Shown: one piece after another, positions 1 through 6,041 of the stretch
Layout: each line of letters begins with the position of its first letter
How positions within the stretch are numbered: the stretch's first letter is position 1
The notes under the pieces: model-generated
Seen by the model: only the letters and a program-made list of their open reading frames with translations
The model's database searches: none
What the model was told of the DNA's origin: nothing
Made by a program: the position numbers and the translations under genes
Assembly (NCBI GenBank): GCA_025981625.1
Contig: JAICXF010000013.1
Location: 1 to 38,856 of the forward strand
Reading direction: 5' to 3'
DNA: 38,856 nucleotides
From: Sphingomonas sp.
Lineage (GTDB): Bacteria; Pseudomonadota; Alphaproteobacteria; Sphingomonadales; Sphingomonadaceae

Positions 1-1
1 T

Positions 2-1183
2 CCCGAGCTGCTGAAGACCTATGCCAAGCTCGGCATCCCGCTGAAGGAGCAGGCCTTCCTGGCCGGCGTCGAGGGCGCCGGCGAGTCGGCCGCCGACGCG
101 CGCATGCCGATCGCGGTGGATGCGGTCTTCGATAGCGTCTCCGTGGCGACCACCTTCAAAGACAAGCTGGCCGAGCTCGGCATCGTCTTCTGCTCGTTCT
201 CGGAAGCGGTGCAGCATCATCCGGAACTGGTGCGCAAGTACCTGGGCTCGGTGGTGCCGCAGCGCGACAATTACTTCGCCTGCCTCAACAGCGCCGTCTT
301 CTCCGACGGCACGTTCGTTTATGTGCCCGAGGGTGTCCGCTGCCCGATGGAGCTTTCCACCTACTTCCGCATCAATGCCGAGAATACCGGCCAGTTCGAG
401 CGCACCCTGATCGTCGCCGACAAGGGCAGCTACGTCTCCTACCTCGAAGGCTGCACCGCGCCGATGCGCGACGAGAACCAGCTTCACGCGGCGGTGGTCG
501 AGATTTTCGCGCACGAGGATTCCGAAGTGAAATACTCCACCGTCCAGAACTGGTATCCGGGCGACGCCGAGGGCAAGGGCGGCATCTTCAACTTCGTCAC
601 CAAGCGGGCGCTGTGCTCGGGCGACCGGTCGAAGGTCAGCTGGACGCAGGTCGAAACGGGCTCCGCGATCACCTGGAAATATCCGAGCTGCATCCTCAAG
701 GGCGAGGGCAGCGTCGGCGAATTCTATTCGGTCGCGCTGACCAACAACCGGCAGCAGGCCGACACCGGCACCAAGATGATTCACATCGGCGCCAACACCC
801 GCTCGACCATCGTCTCCAAGGGGATCAGCGCGGGCAGGTCGAACAACACCTATCGCGGGCTCGTGCGCGTGCTCCCGCGCGCCGAGAACGTCCGCAACTT
901 CACCCAGTGCGACAGCCTGCTCCTTGGCAGCGACTGCGGCGCGCACACGGTGCCCTATATCGAGGTCAAGAACCCGACCGCCCAGATCGAGCACGAAGCG
1001 ACGACATCGAAGATCAGCGAGGACCAGCTCTTTTACGCGATGAGCCGTGGCCTCGATGCCGAAAGCGCGGTCGCCCTGATCGTCAACGGCTTCGCCCGCG
1101 AGGTGCTCAAGCAGCTGCCGATGGAGTTCGCCGTCGAGGCGCAAAAGCTGCTTGGGATTTCGCTTGAGGGGAGCGTGGGATGA
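2..1183 (+). CDS. sufB: Fe-S cluster assembly scaffold SufB (5' end outside window)
   Basis: SufB is the scaffold of the SUF system; with SufC and SufD it builds Fe-S clusters in the cytoplasm. The reading frame is open from base 2, and residues before the first ATG (104) already match SufB (the stretch around KLGIPLKEQ, then [15 protein letters not shown]). The gene therefore starts upstream of the window, and the ATG at 104 is internal. The C-terminal beta-helix region ends with the typical [12 protein letters not shown] motif, which is also seen in SufD. The stop overlaps the next gene's ATG by four bases (ATGA at 1180), so translation is probably coupled. The usual SUF regulator and any upstream genes are not visible. 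Identity is secure; about 390 residues are in view. Confidence 0.97.
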   Translation, partial: PELLKTYAKLGIPLKEQAFLAGVEGAGESAADARMPIAVDAVFDSVSVATTFKDKLAELGIVFCSFSEAVQHHPELVRKYLGSVVPQRDNYFACLNSAVFSDGTFVYVPEGVRCPMELSTYFRINAENTGQFERTLIVADKGSYVSYLEGCTAPMRDENQLHAAVVEIFAHEDSEVKYSTVQNWYPGDAEGKGGIFNFVTKRALCSGDRSKVSWTQVETGSAITWKYPSCILKGEGSVGEFYSVALTNNRQQADTGTKMIHIGANTRSTIVSKGISAGRSNNTYRGLVRVLPRAENVRNFTQCDSLLLGSDCGAHTVPYIEVKNPTAQIEHEATTSKISEDQLFYAMSRGLDAESAVALIVNGFAREVLKQLPMEFAVEAQKLLGISLEGSVG

Positions 1184-1647
1184 CACCTGAGGAGAGGCGT
1201 CGGGGCGCATTCGTCGAGTTCGATGAACTCCTTTCGGCCGGATACTCGATAGAGAATGCGCTGACTCTTGCAGCGCAAAACAATGAACTTGAGGTCGGTG
1301 TCTTTCGTACGATCGCTGAAAGGCATTTCGGTGATTTGGAATCGCATTGTGAACGAATGACACTGAGAGCTGATTGGACACTACGGCAGGCTGAGTTTGC
1401 CAAGCGAGAGGAAGAGGTCCGCCAGTACGCAAAATCACGTGTGCAGAACGCCTGGGACGCGAGCGTTCCTTACGGCGGCGCGCCTGATTGGGAGCATCTG
1501 CTTCACACTGTTATTGAAGCTTTGGAAACCAACGATGAGGTGCTGCGCGGATTTGCCCGTCAGGCATTTTCCCAACAGCTCAAGCAGCTTCAGCAAGGGC
1601 TCTATTTTCAGCAGCTCAGGGAAGAGAACTCGAAGAAGCATGTGTGA
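1180..1647 (+). CDS. Unrecognised 155-aa protein inserted in the SUF operon
   Basis: I do not recognise a family. The protein is soluble, charged and predicted mostly helical, with no signal peptide or membrane segment. The middle (about residues 65-90) is rich in Arg/Glu/Gln and the C-terminus (about 128-155) is rich in Gln and Leu, both compatible with coiled coil. It has one Cys. The start is the ATG at 1180, overlapping the sufB stop in an ATGA arrangement. Base composition is clearly less GC-biased than in the neighbours: many codons end in A or T (for example the runs at 1261-1330 and 1500-1640), unlike the strong G/C third-position bias of sufB and sufC. It is not a known SUF component, and its place in the operon may reflect recent insertion. 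A real gene is likely because it is an intact frame with coupled translation. Confidence 0.7.
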   Translation: MTPEERRRGAFVEFDELLSAGYSIENALTLAAQNNELEVGVFRTIAERHFGDLESHCERMTLRADWTLRQAEFAKREEEVRQYAKSRVQNAWDASVPYGGAPDWEHLLHTVIEALETNDEVLRGFARQAFSQQLKQLQQGLYFQQLREENSKKHV

Positions 1648-1680
1648 CAAGACAGCTTCGCTTATGATGGGAGCCGCCGC

Positions 1681-2085
1681 ATGATGCCGCTTCTCCTCCT
1701 GGCGGCCGCATCCGCCGATCTCGACGCGCTCGATCAGGCAGTGGCGCGGTGCGACCGGCATGCGGCGAACCCGGTGTTCGCCGGCGAGGCGGCGCGGCGG
1801 AGTCAGTTCCTGCTCGACGCCTATCGTGAGCAGGAGGCGATCGTGAACGACCGGCTTTCGATCGCCGACCAGCGGCGCGCGCTTCGCGAAACGCCGACCG
1901 GCACCCCGGCCGAGCAGAAGCAGCTCGGCAAGCAGCTCGACCTTCAGCAGGCCAGCCTCGACGATCGGCAAAAGGCGCTCAACGACAAGCGCATGCTCGA
2001 AGGCATCCGCCAGGACGCGATGGACAATATGCGCCGCTATTTCCTCAACAACTGCCCCGCGGGCCTGAACGAGAAGACCAGGTGA
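1681..2085 (+). CDS. Small secreted coiled-coil protein between sufB and sufC
   Basis: 134 residues. The N-terminus is a short hydrophobic leader (MMPLLLLAAASA) with an Ala-X-Ala-type cleavage site, so export to the periplasm is likely. The rest is a hydrophilic helical protein with a Gln/Leu/Lys-rich segment at about residues 80-110 that suggests a coiled coil. Two Cys (about residues 24 and 125) could form a disulfide after export. GGGAG at 1669-1673 is a ribosome-binding site seven bases before the ATG at 1681. The 3' end overlaps sufC (2082-2085). An exported protein is not an obvious partner of cytoplasmic Fe-S assembly, so co-transcription need not mean shared function. The family is not recognised. 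Confidence 0.75.
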   Translation: MMPLLLLAAASADLDALDQAVARCDRHAANPVFAGEAARRSQFLLDAYREQEAIVNDRLSIADQRRALRETPTGTPAEQKQLGKQLDLQQASLDDRQKALNDKRMLEGIRQDAMDNMRRYFLNNCPAGLNEKTR

Positions 2086-2942
2086 CCATGCTCGACATCC
2101 GCGACCTCCACGCGAGCGTTGCCGGCAAGCCGATCCTCAACGGCGTGTCGCTGAGCGTGCCCGCAGGCGAAGTGCACGCGATCATGGGTCCCAACGGCTC
2201 GGGCAAGTCGACGCTCGCTTACGTGCTTGCGGGGCGGCCCGGGTATGAGGTGAGCGAAGGGTCGGTGACCTTTTCTCCCCTACCGCTTGCGGGAGGGGTT
2301 GGGGGTGGGCCTGTTGAGGCCGGCGCTAACTCCGACATGCCCACCCCTTCGGCGCTTCGCGCCTCTTCCCCTCCCGCAAGCGGTAGGGGATTGGACCTGC
2401 TCGCCCTCGAACCGCATCAACGCGCTGCGGCGGGACTGTTCCTCGGCTTTCAATATCCGGTCGAAATCCCCGGCGTCTCCTATCTCCAGTTCCTGCGCGA
2501 GAGCCTCAATTCGCAGCACCGCGCACGCGGCGAAAGAGAGCTGTCGGGCGGCGAATTCATCAAGCTGGCGAAGAACCAGGCGGACCTGCTCGGCATGGAC
2601 GCCGAGATGCTCAAGCGCCCCGTCAACGTCGGCTTCTCCGGCGGCGAGAAGAAGCGCGCCGAGATGGTCCAGATGGGCATCATGGACCCCAAGTTCGCGA
2701 TCCTCGACGAGACCGACAGCGGGCTCGACATCGACGCGCTGAAGGCGGTGGGCGCCGGCATCAACCGGATCATGCGCGGCCCCGACAAGGGCGTGCTGCT
2801 GATCACCCATTACCAGCGCCTGCTCGATTACGTCGAACCCGACCGGGTGCATGTGCTGCGCAACGGCGTCATCGAACGCAGCGGCGGCCCGGAGCTCGCC
2901 CAGAGCCTGGAGCGCGAAGGCTATGCGGAGGCGGCGGCGTGA
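2082..2942 (+). CDS. sufC: SUF ABC-type ATPase SufC with a 39-residue repeat-encoded insertion
   Basis: SufC is the ATPase that drives conformational change of the SufBCD complex. Seen here: Walker A GPNGSGKST (residues 36-44), Q-loop in LGFQYPVEIPGVS (Q124), a signature region FSGGEKKR, and Walker B FAILDETDSGLD. The frame starts GTGACCATG; the ATG at 2088 is an alternative start. The protein is 286 residues, whereas SufC is usually near 250. The excess is residues 65-103, encoded by a palindromic element (see 2276-2390) placed between Walker A and the Q-loop, where other SufC proteins have only a short Asp/Gly loop. All catalytic motifs are intact, so the protein is probably functional. The stop overlaps the sufD start (TGATG at 2940). 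Confidence 0.96.
   Translation: MTMLDIRDLHASVAGKPILNGVSLSVPAGEVHAIMGPNGSGKSTLAYVLAGRPGYEVSEGSVTFSPLPLAGGVGGGPVEAGANSDMPTPSALRASSPPASGRGLDLLALEPHQRAAAGLFLGFQYPVEIPGVSYLQFLRESLNSQHRARGERELSGGEFIKLAKNQADLLGMDAEMLKRPVNVGFSGGEKKRAEMVQMGIMDPKFAILDETDSGLDIDALKAVGAGINRIMRGPDKGVLLITHYQRLLDYVEPDRVHVLRNGVIERSGGPELAQSLEREGYAEAAA
2276..2390. repeat. Palindromic element inserted in frame within sufC
   Basis: The outer 23 bases (2276-2298) are an exact reverse complement of 2368-2390, with core TACCGCTTGCGGGAGGGG. Inner segments also pair: 2302-2310 with 2339-2347. Together with two flanking bases it adds 117 nt, exactly 39 codons without a stop, to sufC. The encoded peptide is Gly/Pro/Ser/Ala-rich, as expected for a surface loop. 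This is the structure of REP/RPE-type palindromic elements; the family name is not known to me. Confidence 0.92.
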
Positions 2943-3682
2943 TGACCGCCCCCTTCCCAACCCGCAAGCAGGAGGAGTGGCGCTACGCCGATCTCGAGGC
3001 GCTGCAGCCGATCTGGGAGCAGTTCGCCGAACCGGTGACGCTGACCGTCGCCGCGGGCGAGGAGCTGGAGGAAATCTGGCTTCCGGCTGCGGATGACGTG
3101 CAACTACGCCGCGTTCAGCTGGCGCTTGGCGCTGGCGCGAAGGCCCGCATCTATGCCCTCAACACTGCGCCGGTGTACGGCCGCATCGAACTCGAGGTCA
3201 GCCTGGATGAAGGCGCCGAGTTCGAGTTGTTCGCCGCGAACATCGGCACCGGCCTGGCGGCGAACGAAATCGTCACCACCATCAAGCACCTGGCGCCGAG
3301 CGGTCGCTCGCGCCAAATCGTGCGCTCGGTGCTGAACGGCAAGGCGACCGGCTCATATCTCGGCAGGGTCGAGGTCGCGCGCGGCGCTCAACAGACCGAT
3401 GCCGAACAATCGGTCAAGGCCATGCTCCTTGACCGGGGAGCGAGCGCGAACTGCAAGCCGGAGCTGGAGATTTTCGCGGACGACGTGAAGTGCGCGCACG
3501 GAGCCACCGTCGGCGAGCTCGACCCGGCGCAGCTTTTCTATGCCGAGAGCCGCGGTCTCGATCCGGCGGGTGCCCGGGCGCTGCTGCTCGAGGGCTTCGT
3601 CATGGGCCTGTGGGACGGCGCGAGCGAACCCGACACCATCCGCGAAGCCGCGCGCGAGGCGTTGCGGCGAGTGGTCAGATGA
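2942..3682 (+). CDS. sufD: Fe-S cluster assembly protein SufD
   Basis: SufD is the SufB paralogue in the SufBCD scaffold complex, where it helps with iron entry. About 246 residues, short compared with E. coli SufD (about 420) but common for alphaproteobacteria. The N-terminus TRKQEEWRYADLEAL and the C-terminal signature FADDVKCAHGATVGELD followed by LFYAESRGLD identify the family; the Cys-Ala-His of KCAHGA is the conserved metal-site region. The preferred start is ATG 2942, sharing one base with the sufC stop; GTG 2939 in the same frame would add one residue. The stop overlaps the sufS start region at 3679-3682. The gene is part of a contiguous, translationally coupled SUF unit. Confidence 0.96.
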   Translation: MTAPFPTRKQEEWRYADLEALQPIWEQFAEPVTLTVAAGEELEEIWLPAADDVQLRRVQLALGAGAKARIYALNTAPVYGRIELEVSLDEGAEFELFAANIGTGLAANEIVTTIKHLAPSGRSRQIVRSVLNGKATGSYLGRVEVARGAQQTDAEQSVKAMLLDRGASANCKPELEIFADDVKCAHGATVGELDPAQLFYAESRGLDPAGARALLLEGFVMGLWDGASEPDTIREAAREALRRVVR

Positions 3683-4944
3683 TGGACGACGCAACCGTCA
3701 CCCCGGCCTTGAGCCGGGGCCTGCCTGCCTCAGCTGCCGCCGAAGAAGGCGGATCCCGGGTCAAGCCCGGGATGACGACATTGAACGTCCGCTCCCAATT
3801 CCCGGCGGTCGGCGACTGGCATTATCTCGACAGCGCCGCGACCGCGCAGAAGCCGCAGGCGGTGATCGATGCCATCACCGAAGCCTATGCGCGCGACTAC
3901 GCCACCGTCCATCGCGGCGTTTATCAGCGCTCGTCCGAAATGACCGGGCGCTACGAGGCGGCGCGCGCGGCCGCGTCCAGCCTGATCGGCGGCAAGCCCG
4001 AAGAGCTGGTCTTCACCCGCGGGGCGACCGAAGCGATCAATCTCGTCGCCCGCACGCTGCCCAAGGAAGGCCGCAACCGCGTTTTGCTTTCGCAGCTCGA
4101 GCATCACAGCAACATCGTGCCCTGGCAGCTCGCCGGATACGAGGTCGACGCCGTGCCGCTGACGCGCGACGGCTACATCGACCTCGAGGCCGCCGAGCAG
4201 ATGCTCACCGAACAGCACCGGGTGGTGGCCTTCGCCCACGTGTCGAACGTGCTCGGCTCGGTGCTCGACGCCAGGCACGCCGCCGCGATCGCCCACTCGA
4301 AGGGCGCGCTGCTGTTGCTCGACGGCTGCCAGGCTGTCCCGCGGCTTCCGGTCGACGTCGCCGCGATAGGCGCCGATTTCTACGCTTATTCCGCCCACAA
4401 GCTCTACGGCCCAACCGGGATCGGTTGCCTGTGGGGCCGCTCCGAGCTGCTGCAAGCCCTTCCGCCCTGGCAGGGCGGCGGGTCGATGATCGACCGGGTA
4501 ACGTTCGGCAAGACCACCTACCTCGACGCGCCGGCGCGGTTCGAAGCGGGAACGCCGCACATCGTGGGCGCCGTTGGCCTCCACGCCGCGGTGGACTGGG
4601 TCCAAAAGCTCGGCCTCGGCGCCATCCACGCCCATGAATGCGCGCTGGTTAGCGAGGCGCGCGCCGCGTTGTCCGGCATCGCGGGCGTGGCGCTCTACGG
4701 CCCGGAGGACAGCGCCGGAATCCTCAGCTTCAACGTCGACGGGGTGCATCCGCACGACACCGCTACCATATTGGACGATGCGGGCGTCGCGGTCCGCGCC
4801 GGCCACCATTGCGCGCAGCCGCTGATGGAGTGGCTCGGCGTGCCGGCGACCGCCCGCGCGAGCTTCGCGGCATTCAGCGACAGCTCGGACATCGCCGCGC
4901 TGGTGCGCGGAATCGAACAGGTGAAGCGGATTTTCGCCAAATGA
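3679..4944 (+). CDS. sufS: Cysteine desulfurase SufS (5' end built from a repeat element)
   Basis: PLP-dependent group II cysteine desulfurase that takes sulfur from L-cysteine for cluster assembly. The PLP lysine is in YSAHKLYGPTG (K241 counted from 3679), and the active-site cysteine is in VRAGHHCAQP (C378). The typical N-terminus VRSQFPAVGDWHYLDSAATAQKP follows at about residue 34. ATGATG at 3679/3682 overlaps the sufD stop and gives the coupled start chosen here. The first ~33 residues are largely encoded by a palindromic element (3697-3776) and are not SufS-like. An alternative start, ATG 3772, lies in the last bases of that element and would give a protein of normal length. No sufE or sufU gene is in view. 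Confidence 0.95.
   Translation: MMDDATVTPALSRGLPASAAAEEGGSRVKPGMTTLNVRSQFPAVGDWHYLDSAATAQKPQAVIDAITEAYARDYATVHRGVYQRSSEMTGRYEAARAAASSLIGGKPEELVFTRGATEAINLVARTLPKEGRNRVLLSQLEHHSNIVPWQLAGYEVDAVPLTRDGYIDLEAAEQMLTEQHRVVAFAHVSNVLGSVLDARHAAAIAHSKGALLLLDGCQAVPRLPVDVAAIGADFYAYSAHKLYGPTGIGCLWGRSELLQALPPWQGGGSMIDRVTFGKTTYLDAPARFEAGTPHIVGAVGLHAAVDWVQKLGLGAIHAHECALVSEARAALSGIAGVALYGPEDSAGILSFNVDGVHPHDTATILDDAGVAVRAGHHCAQPLMEWLGVPATARASFAAFSDSSDIAALVRGIEQVKRIFAK
3697..3776. repeat. REP-like palindrome at the 5' end of sufS
   Basis: The left arm GTCACCCCGGCCTTGAGCC (from 3697) pairs imperfectly with the right arm ending CCCGGGATGAC (3776). This matches the widespread alphaproteobacterial type GTCATCCCGGGCTTGACCC. 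It lies within the open sufS frame, and its right end contributes an in-frame ATG (3772-3774). Confidence 0.88.
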
Positions 4945-4948
4945 GACT

Positions 4949-5410
4949 GTGGGAATGAACGAGGAGCGCAAGATCGAGGCGGATGAAGTGGCGGGAGTCC
5001 CGACACCGCCGCGCGCCCGCGTCACGGAGACATTCGAGCGCAAGCGCGATTATCTCGCCGGCTTCCTCGCTGGCGAGCCCAAGCAAGAGCAGGAAGCGGG
5101 CCCCGGAAGCGACCTCCAGGCAGCCGTCGTCGAGGTGCTGAAATCGGTCTATGACCCCGAAATTCCGGTCGACATTTACGAACTCGGCCTGATCTACGAC
5201 GTGGACATCAGCGAGGATGGCGACGCGACGGTCACCATGACGCTGACGACGCCGCACTGCCCGGTCGCGGAATCGCTGCCGAACGAGGTCGAGCTTCGGG
5301 TGCTGTCGGTGCCGGGCATCCGCGATGCCGTGGTGAACCTCGTCTGGGACCCGCCGTGGGATCCGTCGAAGATGAGCGACGAGGCGAGACTGGAATTGGG
5401 AATGCTATGA
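4949..5410 (+). CDS. sufT: SUF-associated MIP18/DUF59 protein SufT
   Basis: Small cytoplasmic protein of the MIP18/PaaD (DUF59) family that works with the SUF machinery in Fe-S cluster maturation. The family core runs from about residue 60: VLKSVYDPEIPVDIYELGLIYD, then TMTLTTPHCPVAE with the conserved Cys, and a C-terminal VWDPPWDPSKMS. The N-terminal ~55 residues are a variable, charged extension typical of the alphaproteobacterial SUF version. The annotated start GTG 4949 has an in-frame alternative ATG at 4955. It lies four bases after the sufS stop and overlaps the sufA start by ATGA at 5407. Identification is firm. Confidence 0.93.
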   Translation: MGMNEERKIEADEVAGVPTPPRARVTETFERKRDYLAGFLAGEPKQEQEAGPGSDLQAAVVEVLKSVYDPEIPVDIYELGLIYDVDISEDGDATVTMTLTTPHCPVAESLPNEVELRVLSVPGIRDAVVNLVWDPPWDPSKMSDEARLELGML

Positions 5411-5766
5411 ACAAGGAAACGAAACTACGCGCTCGTCCTGCGGCGATCACGCTCACTCCGGCGGCTGAAGCGCGCATTACCGAGCTGATGAGCCGCGCTC
5501 CCGAAGGCGCGATCGGCGTCAAGCTGTCGACCCCGCGCCGGGGCTGCTCAGGGTTGGCCTACTCGGTTGATTACGTCACCCAAGAACAGCCGTTCGACGA
5601 GAAAATCGAGACGCCCGCCGGCGCCTTCTACGTCGACAGCGCGTCGGTCCTGTACCTCATCGGCTCGACCATGGACTGGCGCGAGGACGATTTCGCCGCC
5701 GGCTTCGTGTTCGAAAACCCGAACGCCAAGGGCTCCTGCGGCTGCGGCGAAAGCTTCACCGTCTAG
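5407..5766 (+). CDS. sufA: A-type Fe-S carrier SufA
   Basis: A-type carrier (HesB/IscA family) that receives Fe-S clusters from SufBCD and passes them to apoproteins. 119 residues. The three cluster-ligand cysteines are present: one in RRGCSGLAY and two in the C-terminal GSCGCGESF. ITLTPAAEARITELM is the typical start of the domain. The frame is open further upstream, but ATG 5407 overlaps the sufT stop (ATGA) and fits the family length, so it is the likely start. It is the last SUF gene of the cluster. Confidence 0.96.
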   Translation: MNKETKLRARPAAITLTPAAEARITELMSRAPEGAIGVKLSTPRRGCSGLAYSVDYVTQEQPFDEKIETPAGAFYVDSASVLYLIGSTMDWREDDFAAGFVFENPNAKGSCGCGESFTV

Positions 5767-5804
5767 CGCCAATCTGGTAAGGCGGTGCCCGAGAGGAGAT
5801 CGTC

Positions 5805-6038
5805 ATGCTGCTCCTTGCTGCTGCCCTGACCGCGATCGTTCCCACCGCTCCCCTTGGCGGCGCTGCGCACGCGCAGTGCCCGCGCACTACCGCCCAGCTC
5901 GCGGTTCAACGAGACAAAAAACTCGTGCCGAGACATCTTAGCGAGCTTCCGCGCGCCAATCTGTACAAGGCGGTCTACCGCCGGGTCGGCGGCTGCGAGG
6001 AGCCGGTCATCGTTCGCTACGATATCGGGCGTCGCTGA
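5805..6038 (+). CDS. Small secreted protein, 77 aa, unknown
   Basis: A clear signal peptide (about residues 1-24, ending AAHAQ) and a good ribosome-binding site (GAGAGGAGA, 5791-5799) support a real gene. The mature part is about 53 residues with two cysteines (CPRTT near the new N-terminus, GGCEEP near the end) that could form one disulfide in the periplasm. It carries many basic residues in the middle. It lies 38 bases after sufA on the same strand and ends three bases before the convergent autotransporter gene. I do not recognise the family. Confidence 0.72.
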   Translation: MLLLAAALTAIVPTAPLGGAAHAQCPRTTAQLAVQRDKKLVPRHLSELPRANLYKAVYRRVGGCEEPVIVRYDIGRR

Positions 6039-6041
6039 GGC

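Noticed and set aside
3730..5043. Long open frame on the minus strand opposite sufS (437 codons)
   Set aside because: It is antisense to a clear SufS, has no recognisable domain or signal, and long antisense frames are expected in high-GC DNA.
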